From CAZKXX01 sp964556705 (GTDB lineage: Bacteria; Acidobacteriota; Terriglobia; UBA7540), in contig CAZKXX010000016.1 of the NCBI GenBank assembly GCA_964556705.1, positions 1 to 48,893 of the forward strand: a DNA stretch of 48,893 nucleotides. The letters run 5' to 3'. Below, piece by piece: positions 8,545 through 17,328 of this stretch. Positions within the stretch are counted from its first letter, which is position 1, and each line of letters starts with the position of its first letter. The position numbers were made by a program, and so were the translations under genes. Below the pieces are notes generated by a model. That model was given only the letters and a program-made list of their open reading frames with translations. It searched no databases and was not told the origin of the DNA.

Positions 8545-9663
8545 TTGGAACCGACACGGCTAAAACGGCTTTTCCGGTTCCCTCCCAGTTTCGGGCAGAA
8601 CCTTGTGGTGTTATTCGTGTCACTGGCGGGCATCGTCGCGCTGGTGGCCTACGAATCGCTCCGCGCGGGCCTGACGCTGCGCACGGGGGTGGCGCTGGCG
8701 CTGCTGGCGGGGCTTTCGGCCGCGACGGGAATGCTGATTTATCACGAGCGCCGTTCGTGGCGCCTGCTTCAGGAGTTGCGCGCCGTGCTGGCGAAAATCG
8801 CACCCGCCTACGCCCGGCTCACCGCCACTCAGGACACTGCGGGCAGCAGCACGGAGGCGCTGGAGCGCGAAGTCCGCACCCTGACCGAGCGCTGGCAGGA
8901 ATTCTGCTCCCATTGCCGCCGCGTCCATGAAACCGAAATGCTCCAGGCCGAGCACCTGGCGACGCTCGGCGAACTCGCGGCCGGCATCGCGCACGAAATC
9001 CGCAACCCGCTGGCGGGCATTGCCGGCGCGATTGAAATCATCACCAAGGATTTCCCGCCCGACCACCCGGACCGCGAAGTCCTGGTGGACCTGCGGCAGG
9101 AAGTGCGCCGCATCGAAAAGACGCTGAACGACCTGCTGGTTTACGCGCGTCCCAAGCCGCCGCAGTTCGGGCGCACCAATTTGCGCGAGACCGTGGCGCA
9201 CACGCTGCAACTCGCCAATCGGCAGACGGGCGCAAAGCGCATCGAGTTTTCGATTCAGCTTCCGCCCGAACTGCCGGAAATTGTCGCCGATTCCGAGCAG
9301 CTCCATCAGGTCTTGCTCAACCTGATTCTGAACGGCATCCAGGCCATCGAGCGGGAAGGGAAGATCACGGTGGCGGCGCAACTCCGCAGCCGGCCCGAAG
9401 AGAACGGCTCGAGCGTGCTCGAAATCTCCGTGAGCGACACGGGACCGGGCGTCCCGCCCGAGCACCGCGAACGCATCTTCCGCCCCTTTTACACCACCAA
9501 GCGCAGCGGGACCGGGCTGGGTCTTTCGCTCTGCCGCCGCATCATCAGCCAGCACGGCGGCACGCTCACGCTGGAAAGCGAATTGGGCCGGGGGAGCCGG
9601 TTTGTGATCCGGCTTCCGTTGCGCGCCGGGGTGACGGAGTCCCGGGAAGTCTATGTCCAATGA
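8545..9663 (+). CDS. Membrane-bound sensor histidine kinase of NtrB type
   Basis: About 372 residues. Two membrane segments (about 18-36 and 46-65) are followed by a short linker with no recognisable sensor domain. HisKA carries H150 in GIAHEIRNPLAG. The HATPase domain contains NLILNGIQAI, DTGPGVP and GTGLGLSLCRR. The reading frame has a stop 38 bases upstream and no ATG before the membrane segments, so TTG at 8545 is taken as start; this is uncertain. The following NtrC-type regulator overlaps its end by 11 bases, which indicates translational coupling and a cognate pair. Confidence 0.9.
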   Translation: MEPTRLKRLFRFPPSFGQNLVVLFVSLAGIVALVAYESLRAGLTLRTGVALALLAGLSAATGMLIYHERRSWRLLQELRAVLAKIAPAYARLTATQDTAGSSTEALEREVRTLTERWQEFCSHCRRVHETEMLQAEHLATLGELAAGIAHEIRNPLAGIAGAIEIITKDFPPDHPDREVLVDLRQEVRRIEKTLNDLLVYARPKPPQFGRTNLRETVAHTLQLANRQTGAKRIEFSIQLPPELPEIVADSEQLHQVLLNLILNGIQAIEREGKITVAAQLRSRPEENGSSVLEISVSDTGPGVPPEHRERIFRPFYTTKRSGTGLGLSLCRRIISQHGGTLTLESELGRGSRFVIRLPLRAGVTESREVYVQ

Positions 9664-11134
9664 AAAAATCCTCATCGTGGACGATGAGAAGCTGATTCGC
9701 TGGTCCGTGCGCCGCCAGCTCGAGGAGTGGGGCTATACGGCGCTCGAAGCCGAAAGCGGCACCGGAGGGCTCGCTCAGATTCGCGCCGAATCACCCGACC
9801 TCATCCTGCTCGACGTTCGCCTGCCGGACCTGAGCGGCATCGAGGTGCTCCGCGAAATCAAGCAGAACAACCTTTCGATTCCCGTCATCGTGATCACCGG
9901 CGACCCGCAGCTCGACGACATCAAGACGGCCATCAAGCTCGGCGCGCTCGATTTCATCAAGAAGCCGCTCGATTTCGACGAGCTTCAGGTCACCCTCGCG
10001 AACGCCATCGACCGCTCGCAGCTCCGCTCCGAACGCGACAGCCTGCGAGAGGAAATCCGCAAACGCTCCGGCTACCACGAAGTCATCGCCAAGTCGCCGA
10101 AGATGCTCGAGCTGATGAACTTCGTCCGCAAAGTCGCCGCCAGCGAAGCCTCGACGGTGCTGATCCAGGGCGAAAGCGGCACCGGCAAGGACCTGATCGC
10201 CAAGGCGCTCCATTACGACAGCGTGCGGGCCGACAAGCCCTTGGTGGCCATCAACTGCTCGGCGATTCCTGAGACGCTGATGGAAGCCGAACTCTTCGGC
10301 CACGAACGCGGCGCGTTCACCGACGCCAAGGCGCAGAAGAAGGGACTCTTCGAGGTCGCCGACGGCGGCACGCTCTTTCTGGACGAAATCGGTGAGATGT
10401 CCACCTACCTTCAGGCGAAACTGCTGCGCGTGCTCGAAGACCAGACGATCCGGCGCATCGGGGGGGTGAAGGACATCGCCGTGGACGTGCGCGTCATCGC
10501 CGCCTCGAACCGCGACCTCGAGAAGGGCGTGCGCGACGGGACGTTCCGCCAGGACCTCTTCTACCGGCTTAGCATTATTCCTGTTTTCATCCCGCCGCTC
10601 CGCCAGCGGAAGGAAGATATTCTCCCGCTCGTCGAGTTCTTCATCGAGCGGTACAACTTCCGCTTCCGCAAGAGTGTGAAGGGCATCACGGCGGAGGCGC
10701 GCGATCTGCTGCTCAGCTACGATTGGCCGGGAAACGTCCGCGAACTGAAGAACGCCATCGAGCGCGCCATGATCCTCGAGGACGCGGATTACATCCGCCC
10801 CACGTACCTGCCGATTCAGGTGACCGGCCAGGCGCCCGGGTACGAAGCCAGCGTGACGACGAGCGCCGCCGAGCCGGGCCTTGATTCGTCCGCCGAATCC
10901 GTTCCGGAAGTTCTCGCCTCCTGGCGTCCGCTGCCCTCGGGGCGGTTGATTCCCGCGCTCGAGCTGCCGCGCGAGGGGACGTCGCTCGAAGAAGTGGAAC
11001 GCGAGCTCGTAGGCCTGGCGCTGAAGCAGACGGGCGGCAACCAGACGCACGCCGCGCGCCTGCTCGATATCTCGCGCGACGCGCTGCGCTACAAGATGAA
11101 GAAATTCGGCTTCGACTCGGACGGCGAGAGCTGA
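9653..11134 (+). CDS. Sigma-54-dependent NtrC-family response regulator
   Basis: 493 residues with three domains: receiver (1-120) with D10, D11, D54 and K104; AAA+ activator (about 145-385) with Walker A GESGTGKD, Walker B GGTLFLDEIGE and the arginine-rich sensor region; and a C-terminal Fis-type HTH (about 455-490). The sigma-54 contact loop reads GAFTDA rather than GAFTGA, a known natural variant. It is translationally coupled to the histidine kinase before it. It should activate promoters of the -24/-12 class; one candidate site was seen upstream of resB, but no link between the two is shown. Confidence 0.95.
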   Translation: MSNEKILIVDDEKLIRWSVRRQLEEWGYTALEAESGTGGLAQIRAESPDLILLDVRLPDLSGIEVLREIKQNNLSIPVIVITGDPQLDDIKTAIKLGALDFIKKPLDFDELQVTLANAIDRSQLRSERDSLREEIRKRSGYHEVIAKSPKMLELMNFVRKVAASEASTVLIQGESGTGKDLIAKALHYDSVRADKPLVAINCSAIPETLMEAELFGHERGAFTDAKAQKKGLFEVADGGTLFLDEIGEMSTYLQAKLLRVLEDQTIRRIGGVKDIAVDVRVIAASNRDLEKGVRDGTFRQDLFYRLSIIPVFIPPLRQRKEDILPLVEFFIERYNFRFRKSVKGITAEARDLLLSYDWPGNVRELKNAIERAMILEDADYIRPTYLPIQVTGQAPGYEASVTTSAAEPGLDSSAESVPEVLASWRPLPSGRLIPALELPREGTSLEEVERELVGLALKQTGGNQTHAARLLDISRDALRYKMKKFGFDSDGES

Positions 11135-11221
11135 GCCCGCCGGCGAAGCCCGGCGCTGTGTGAATTCCCTCGCTTTCCGCGAGGACGGCCGCACCGCCAC
11201 AACAAGAATCCGGGAGAGGGC

Positions 11222-11884
11222 ATGCCGCTATTACGCGATGAAGACGCCGCGGAAATCCGCGAACGATTGAAACAGATTGTGAATCCCGTCCGGCTGGTCC
11301 ACTTTACTCAGGAGCTGAATCTCGAGTACGGCCGCGAGACACGGATGCTGATGGAGGAAGTCGCGGCGCTTTCCGACAAGCTGGAACTGGAGGTCCGCAA
11401 CTTTCTGCTCGACAAGGAGCAGGCCGCCGAGTACGGCGTGGACAAAGTCCCGGCCACCGTCGTCCGCAACGAAAAGGATTACGGGATTCGCTTCTACGGA
11501 ATTCCCGCCGGATACGAGTTTGCGACCTTCCTCGACGCCATTCTGGCCGTCTCGCGCGGTGAGTCCGGGCTGAGCGAAGAGAGCAAAGAAAAGCTGAAGC
11601 AGGTCGTCAAGCCGCTGCACCTGGAAGTCTTTGTCACGCCCACTTGACCGCACTGCCCGGGGGCCGTGCGCCTCGCGCAGCAGTTCGCCATCGAAAACGA
11701 ACTCATCCGCGCCGACGCCATCGAAGCGACGGAATTTCCCGAGCTGTCCGGCCTCTATCGGGTGTACGCCGTGCCGAAGACCGTCATCAACGGCGAGGCT
11801 TCGATTGAAGGCGCGCTTCCTGAAGCGTTTTTTCTGGACCGGGTTCTCGAAGCGGCGTCGGATTCCGCGAAGACGGAAGCGTAG
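11222..11884 (+). CDS. Probable selenoprotein: two-domain thioredoxin-fold oxidoreductase with UGA at the active site
   Basis: Read through an in-frame TGA at 11645-11647, this gives a 220-residue protein of the glutaredoxin-like protein disulfide oxidoreductase type, the usual length for that family. Two thioredoxin folds are seen. The N-terminal fold has FTQELNLEYGRET where family members, as I recall them, have a CxxC, so it has no cysteine pair. The C-terminal fold reads VFVTPT-[TGA]-PHCP, so TGA replaces the first cysteine of the CPYC-type site, giving U142-P-H-C145. The sequence after the TGA keeps the same frame, codon bias and family similarity (EATEFP, VPKTVIN with the cis-Pro). A hairpin fitting a bacterial SECIS follows. 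GGGAGAGG precedes the ATG. A TGC-to-TGA nonsense mutation or a base-call error is the alternative; ending at the TGA would leave no catalytic cysteine. Confidence 0.75.
11645..11680 (+). promoter_or_regulatory. Candidate bacterial SECIS hairpin after UGA
   Basis: Downstream of the UGA (11645-11647), CUGC (11653-11656) pairs with GCAG (11677-11680). GGGGC (11660-11664) pairs with GCCUC (11670-11674) including one G-U pair. The apical loop is CGUGC (11665-11669), 18-22 bases after the UGA, with G in the second loop position; the known bacterial pattern needs a G in the first two loop bases and a distance of about 16-37. An alternative, mutually exclusive hairpin pairs 11649-11653 with 11666-11670. 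Confidence 0.5.
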
Positions 11885-11903
11885 CGCCGGCGTCCTCGCC
11901 GGC
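11881..11903. repeat. GTAGCGCCGGC palindromic repeat at gene end
   Basis: GCCGGCG, loop TCCT, CGCCGGC form a perfect 7-base hairpin at 11886-11903, and the stop codon TAG of the preceding gene is part of the repeat. Related sequences sit at gene ends near 22983-23012 and 46442-46448. It may act as a transcript-end hairpin or be a REP-like dispersed element. Confidence 0.55.
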
Positions 11904-11949
11904 AACGATGCTGTCGAAACAGTCCGGCGCCTCCCCGTCCCGCGCCGCG

Positions 11950-12465
11950 TCAGTACTTCAGCACGGAGTGCAGGTCGTACTTCGCGAGCTTCTCGCGCCC
12001 CTTCAGAAACTCGAGCTCGATCAGAAAGCCCATCCCCACGATTTTCCCCCCCAACGATTCCACCAGGCTCGCAACGGCCGCGGCCGTGCCGCCCGTGGCG
12101 AGCAGATCGTCAATGATCAGAACCTGCTGGCCGTTCGTAACGGCGTCGCGGTGGATTTCCAGCGCGTCCTTTCCGTATTCGAGGCTGTATTCGGCGCGCG
12201 CGACCTCCGCCGGAAGTTTCTTCGGCTTGCGCACCGGGACGAAGCCGGCGTTCAGCCGGTAGGCCACCATGGGCGCGAAAATGAACCCGCGCGCTTCGAT
12301 GCCCACCACGCGGTCAATCTTCCGTCCCACATAATGGTCGGCGAGCAAGTCCACTGAACGATGCAGCCCCACAGGGTCTTTCAGCACCGTCGTGATGTCG
12401 TAAAACAGGATTCCCGGCTTCGGGAAGTCGGGCACTTCGCGAATCAGCTTCTTGAGATCGTCCAC
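11950..12465 (-). CDS. apt: Adenine phosphoribosyltransferase
   Basis: A 171-residue type I phosphoribosyltransferase that converts adenine and PRPP to AMP in purine salvage. The N-terminal VPDFPKPGILFYDITTVL block is characteristic of Apt, and the PRPP-binding motif VLIIDDLLATGGTA lies near residues 115-130. Full length, starting at the ATG at 12465 with GGGAGG a few bases upstream. It is separated from the acylphosphatase gene upstream by an AT-rich repeat element and is convergent with the selenoprotein candidate. Confidence 0.97.
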   Translation of the reverse strand: MDDLKKLIREVPDFPKPGILFYDITTVLKDPVGLHRSVDLLADHYVGRKIDRVVGIEARGFIFAPMVAYRLNAGFVPVRKPKKLPAEVARAEYSLEYGKDALEIHRDAVTNGQQVLIIDDLLATGGTAAAVASLVESLGGKIVGMGFLIELEFLKGREKLAKYDLHSVLKY

Positions 12466-12480
12466 CGTGCCTCCCTGAGA

Positions 12481-12631
12481 GATGGAAAGTGGAAATTGAA
12501 AACTCGAAATTGGAAATTACAAACTTGAAAATGGAAACTGGAACCAGTTGCCTGCTGCGCCCAACTTGTACCTGTCCTCGCTGTCGAACAATCCCCAGTT
12601 TCCAATTTCTATTTTCCAGTTTCTGTTCCTT
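12481..12631. repeat. AT-rich inverted-repeat element with GGAAATT units
   Basis: The left part (12481-12545) repeats units such as GGAAATTG, GAAATTGGAAATT and GGAAACTGG. The right part (about 12596-12630) holds their reverse complement (CAGTTTCCAATTTCTATTTT). Its base composition contrasts sharply with the GC-rich surroundings. It lies between acyP and apt. It codes for nothing recognisable and looks like a small non-autonomous or REP-like element. Confidence 0.6.
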
Positions 12632-12906
12632 CAAAATTCGATTCCAAACCGCTTGTAGCGGCTCTCGACGGGGGCTTCCGACTCCTCGACACCCGTCACA
12701 CGGGCGCCCAGCGGGCCTTCGGCGAGCTGGCGCTTGAACTCTTCCAGCGCCGCCTCGTCGCCGATAGCGTAAACCTCGACATTTCCGTCCCAGAGGTTTT
12801 TAACGTAGCCCTTCAAGCCCAGCCGCTGCGCGGCGCGCTCGGCGAAGAAGCGGTAGCCGACGCCCTGCACGCGCCCTGAAACGATGTATTTGCGCGCAAC
12901 TTTCAT
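12631..12906 (-). CDS. acyP: Acylphosphatase
   Basis: A 91-residue acylphosphatase, which hydrolyses carboxyl-phosphate bonds. The signature VSGRVQGVGYRFF near residues 9-21 carries the catalytic arginine, and the catalytic asparagine lies in GYVKNLWDGNVEV (about 35-47). The ATG at 12906 is preferred over the upstream extension, which lacks family similarity. The stop codon abuts the AT-rich repeat element downstream. Confidence 0.95.
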   Translation of the reverse strand: MKVARKYIVSGRVQGVGYRFFAERAAQRLGLKGYVKNLWDGNVEVYAIGDEAALEEFKRQLAEGPLGARVTGVEESEAPVESRYKRFGIEF

Positions 12907-13008
12907 GCCCGTCCGGCCGCGGCCCGCGGCGAAAGTCTGCGGCAGGCGCCGGAACGGCCGGAGCGCGCGATTATAGCCAAGCGCGGCGCGACGGTACAAC
13001 CCGCCGTT

Positions 13009-13212
13009 TCAGAGGGCTCGCGGGCCGCGAACGACGCGCGCCGGCAGCATCACCAGGGCGCGGAGCAGTTCGAACACACCTTCGACCGCGACTCCCAGCA
13101 GCCGGAAGGGCAGCAGCAGCAGCCAGATGATCGGATAGAGAATCAGGCCCAGCACCGCAAGCGGCCAGCAGAGCACGAGCAGGAGGCACCAGAGCAGAAA
13201 TTTGAGAAACAT
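13009..13212 (-). CDS. Small hydrophobic membrane protein
   Basis: 67 residues, with a long hydrophobic stretch (about residues 3-33) that may form one or two membrane helices, an amphipathic region and a basic C-terminus (LPARVVRGPRAL). GAGGAGAG lies upstream of the ATG at 13212, at a wide spacing. I do not recognise a family. It could be co-transcribed with acyP, about 100 bases downstream on the same strand. Confidence 0.5.
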   Translation of the reverse strand: MFLKFLLWCLLLVLCWPLAVLGLILYPIIWLLLLPFRLLGVAVEGVFELLRALVMLPARVVRGPRAL

Positions 13213-13278
13213 CGACGCGCCGTCTCTCCTCTTATCCCGACTTACGTTTCCAACGACTGGAAAGTTCCGCGCCACACG

Positions 13279-13404
13279 AGAATAGTGAATTGTGAATAGT
13301 GAATGGCGAATTGCGAACGTTGCATCACCAAATGCCGACCACGCCCCAGGACCGGCGAAAGAGTGAAGCCGCGATAATTCACTATTCAGAATTCACCATT
13401 TCTC
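13279..13404. repeat. Inverted-repeat element with GTGAATA units, copy 1
   Basis: The left arm (13279-13310) is a run of heptad-like units: AATAGTGAATTGTGAATAGT, then GAATGGCGAAT. The right arm (13373-13404) is its near reverse complement (AATTCACTATTCAGAATTC, then ACCATT). About 60 bases of GC-rich DNA lie between. A second copy lies at 14238-14336, on the other side of the GDPD gene. Confidence 0.65.
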
Positions 13405-13421
13405 CCTTCCTCTGCAGACCG

Positions 13422-14177
13422 TCAGGCGGTTTTTGTCAATTTCTCGCGCACTTCGCGGGCTCTTGCGGGATAGTCAGTGATAACGCCGTCCACGCCGTCG
13501 AGAATTTTCTGCCGCATGAGACGGGGAGAATTCACCGTCCAGACGGCGACGCCCAGCCCGGCGCGGTGCGCGCGCGCCACAAAACCCTTCGTCGCGAGCG
13601 CCCAGTGCGGGAGGAGATAGCGCGCTCCCAGCCGCGCGGCGCGCCGTCGCGCCGGCTCCGGACGCGCGACGCTCACGCCAATTGCCATGCGGCTGTCGAG
13701 TGCCCGGATGCGTTCCAGCGCCGCGTAGTGGAAGGAAATGATGGTCACCAGCCGCCCGGCCCGGGTGCGGCGGATCAGGTCGCAGACCTTTTCTTCAATT
13801 CCCGGTTGCCCGGGACTTCCTTCCTTGATTTCCAGAAATCCCGGGCAGTTGTGACGGCGCATCCATTCGAGCAGCTCGGCGAGCAGGGGAATTTTCTCGC
13901 CGGCAAAACGCCGCTGCGCTCTGGCGGGAAATTTCCGGTTGAACCACGAGCCGGCATCGAGCCGCCGGAGTTCCGCGGCGCTGAAATCGCTCACACGGCC
14001 GCGCCCGTTCGTCGTCCGGTCCACGCGCGCGTCGTGGATAATCACCGGAACGCCGTCGCGCGAAAGGCGGACGTCGAATTCCAGCGCGTCCGCGCCCTGG
14101 CGCAACGCCAACGCGAACGCCGCCATGGTGTTTTCCGGCGCGTCACCCGCCGCACCGCGATGCGCGATAATGTTCAA
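13422..14177 (-). CDS. Glycerophosphodiester phosphodiesterase
   Basis: A 251-residue TIM-barrel GDPD enzyme that hydrolyses glycerophosphodiesters to glycerol-3-phosphate and an alcohol. Seen are AHRG near the start, PENT, LEFDVRLSRDG and the catalytic IIHD pattern, then FLEIK and AVWTVN. TTG at 14177 is chosen because GGGAGGAG lies about six bases upstream and the enzyme core begins two residues later; a TTG at 14219 in the same frame is the alternative. There is no clear signal peptide. glpD, which consumes glycerol-3-phosphate, is the next gene upstream on the same strand. Two GTGAATA-type repeat elements flank this gene. Confidence 0.92.
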   Translation of the reverse strand: MNIIAHRGAAGDAPENTMAAFALALRQGADALEFDVRLSRDGVPVIIHDARVDRTTNGRGRVSDFSAAELRRLDAGSWFNRKFPARAQRRFAGEKIPLLAELLEWMRRHNCPGFLEIKEGSPGQPGIEEKVCDLIRRTRAGRLVTIISFHYAALERIRALDSRMAIGVSVARPEPARRRAARLGARYLLPHWALATKGFVARAHRAGLGVAVWTVNSPRLMRQKILDGVDGVITDYPARAREVREKLTKTA

Positions 14178-14237
14178 CCCGCGCTCCTCCCGGATCCGTC
14201 CGGCGCACGAGAACACCAATTTTCATTGGAAAGGCAA

Positions 14238-14328
14238 GAATAGTGAATTGTGAATAGTATATTGCCCTGAGTAGCCGGTGTGGCCGCATCCGCGCGGCAA
14301 ACCTCCGGACTCGGCCATTCACCATTCA

Positions 14329-14336
<8 letters not shown>
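14238..14336. repeat. Inverted-repeat element with GTGAATA units, copy 2
   Basis: The left arm is GAATAGTGAATTGTGAATAG (14238-14257). The right arm (14314-14336) contains CATTCACCATTCATTATTTC, the reverse complement of the same type of unit. The glpD stop codon (14329-14331) lies inside the right arm. Confidence 0.65.
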
Positions 14337-15987
<1,651 letters not shown>

Positions 15988-16096
15988 CACTGTTCCCCCG
16001 GAGCACTCAAATTAGCACAGCCGCGAGGCGGCGTGTTGGGACGGCCTGAGTTCGCGCTTCGTGGGATGGGCACGAATTCGAGAAGCCAGCGGCGAA

Positions 16097-16555
16097 TCAG
16101 ACGGCAGCAGAGGCGACACGGACGTCGGGGAAGACTTTGACGGCCGCCGTGATGGAGTTTGAGATCAAACAGTGGCGATGCGCCGAGTCGAGGAGTTCTC
16201 TGGCGGATTCCACGCTCGCCTCGGAGTCCACACTGACGTGCGGATGAAGGATGACCTCCGTGAAGCGGTAACTCCCGTCCGCGAATTCGAGTACGCCTTC
16301 GGCCGCGCACTCGTAGTCCTTGAATTTCAGCCCCTTGCGCTCCGCGAAGGCGACAAAAGTGAGGAGCGTGCAGAGGTTAACCGAGGCGACGAACATGTCT
16401 TCCGGCGTCCACTTGCCCGCTTCGCCCTTGAACTCGGGCGGGCTGGAGGTCTCGAGATCCGGCTTGCCCGGCGCGCAGACACGGGCGCGACGGCCCTCGA
16501 CCCAGCGAACGTCGGTCTCGAAGCGGAAGACTTTGTGGGTTTTTTTCGTTTCCAT
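16097..16555 (-). CDS. OsmC/Ohr-family protein
   Basis: A 152-residue OsmC-like protein. The family reduces organic hydroperoxides with a cysteine pair; here the first is in ASVNLCTLLTFVAFAERKG (about residue 57) and the second in RHCLISNS (about 133), the expected arrangement. GGAGG stands eight bases before the ATG at 16555. It is the last gene before glpD on this strand and follows the ferredoxin-thioredoxin cluster with an 87-base gap. It may be the terminal member of that cluster or an independent gene. Substrate unknown. Confidence 0.85.
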   Translation of the reverse strand: METKKTHKVFRFETDVRWVEGRRARVCAPGKPDLETSSPPEFKGEAGKWTPEDMFVASVNLCTLLTFVAFAERKGLKFKDYECAAEGVLEFADGSYRFTEVILHPHVSVDSEASVESARELLDSAHRHCLISNSITAAVKVFPDVRVASAAV

Positions 16556-16642
16556 TACGGACCTCCAGGGGCGACAGAAATCTGAGGCAAATTGCGGGTC
16601 CAGGAGCTTGCATTTATTGGATGTTCCAGGGGGGCGAGGGAT

Positions 16643-16909
16643 TCAGAACTCGGCGCGAAGCCGGCGCAGCGCGTGACGGACTTCCCTTGGGCCGGGGAGC
16701 GTCAAGGCGCCCGTCACACATCCGCGAAGGCAAATATCGCAGCCCGGAATGCATCGTTGCGGATGGGCGACGACGGGGCGACCGGTCTCTTTGTCCCACT
16801 CGAAGACTTCGGCCGGACAGTAATTCAGACAGTCCAGGTCCGAAGTGCACAGGGCGTAGTCAATCGTCGGATACCAAGGGAATTTTTCCTTCAGGTCAGA
16901 CAGGTCCAT
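16643..16909 (-). CDS. Dicluster ferredoxin-like protein with Asp-substituted motif (2)
   Basis: 88 residues. Cluster motifs are C21-x2-D24-x2-C27-x3-C31 and C53-x3-C57-x2-C60-x3-C64. Seven of the eight expected cysteines are ordinary, and an aspartate stands at the second position of the first motif. It is clearly a paralogue of the ferredoxin at 18864-19187: they share the PW-PTI-Y start, the Asp substitution, the CDxC spacing and the ALRRLRAE-type tail. The ATG at 16909 is chosen by alignment with that paralogue; the frame is open 129 bases further upstream. Probable role: cytoplasmic electron carrier in the ArsR cluster. Gap to the preceding gene 97 bases. Confidence 0.85.
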   Translation of the reverse strand: MDLSDLKEKFPWYPTIDYALCTSDLDCLNYCPAEVFEWDKETGRPVVAHPQRCIPGCDICLRGCVTGALTLPGPREVRHALRRLRAEF

Positions 16910-17006
16910 TAGCGAGTCTTCCCCCCAGTCTAAAGTCAGTCGTCGCTTATTCAGCAACCAGGCTACCAGAATGGACAAAATCGGCATTTCGCGGAAACGA
17001 AGAGGC

Positions 17007-17306
17007 CTATTTCTCTTGGGGACGCAGGCTGGTGCCACTTCGCCGATCCGGATTCAGACATTGTGTCACTTTCTTGCGGTAAAGCGCGAGGAGTGTTTCG
17101 GCGTAGATGTCTTCGTAACCTGCGGCGATGTAGTTCCCGGCTTTCCGCAGTCCGTCGATAACCCTTGCCTTGAGGCCTTCCTGCTCCGGGCGCCACCCCT
17201 CGCGACGCAGAGCCTGGAAGAGCTCATCGAGGCCGGTGATGCCCGCGTAGGTGTTTCCAACCTTGATCCTTCGAACTCTGTGGGAACCGCAGCAACGCTG
17301 GGCCAC
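17007..17306 (-). CDS. Small conserved protein with N-terminal CCG and IKVGN motif
   Basis: 99 residues from a GTG preceded by AGGAAA. It opens MAQRCCGSHRVRRIKVGNTY, then GITGLDELFQALRREGW and a helical region with KAGNYIAAGYEDIYAETLLA. I recall short proteins with this IKVGN...IGLD pattern beside thioredoxins and redox genes in archaea and anaerobes, sometimes auto-named as NAC-type factors, but I cannot name a function. The Cys-Cys pair at 5-6 could be redox-active or bind metal. It begins 22 bases after the CcdA-type gene, so it is in the same operon. Confidence 0.7.
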   Translation of the reverse strand: MAQRCCGSHRVRRIKVGNTYAGITGLDELFQALRREGWRPEQEGLKARVIDGLRKAGNYIAAGYEDIYAETLLALYRKKVTQCLNPDRRSGTSLRPQEK

Positions 17307-17328
17307 GCAAGTTTCCTGACAGGGGGCC

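Noticed and set aside
10310..10330. GAFTDA loop as a sign that the NtrC-type regulator cannot contact sigma-54
   Set aside because: This Gly-to-Asp variant is found in other activators of the family, so it is not by itself evidence of lost function.
11640..11665. Frameshift between two fragments of the disulfide oxidoreductase
   Set aside because: Both parts are in the same frame; the only interruption is the single TGA codon.
16910..17006. N-terminal extension of the second ferredoxin (an in-frame ATG at 16987 gives a hydrophobic start)
   Set aside because: Alignment with its paralogue places the start at 16909, and no ribosome site supports the longer form.
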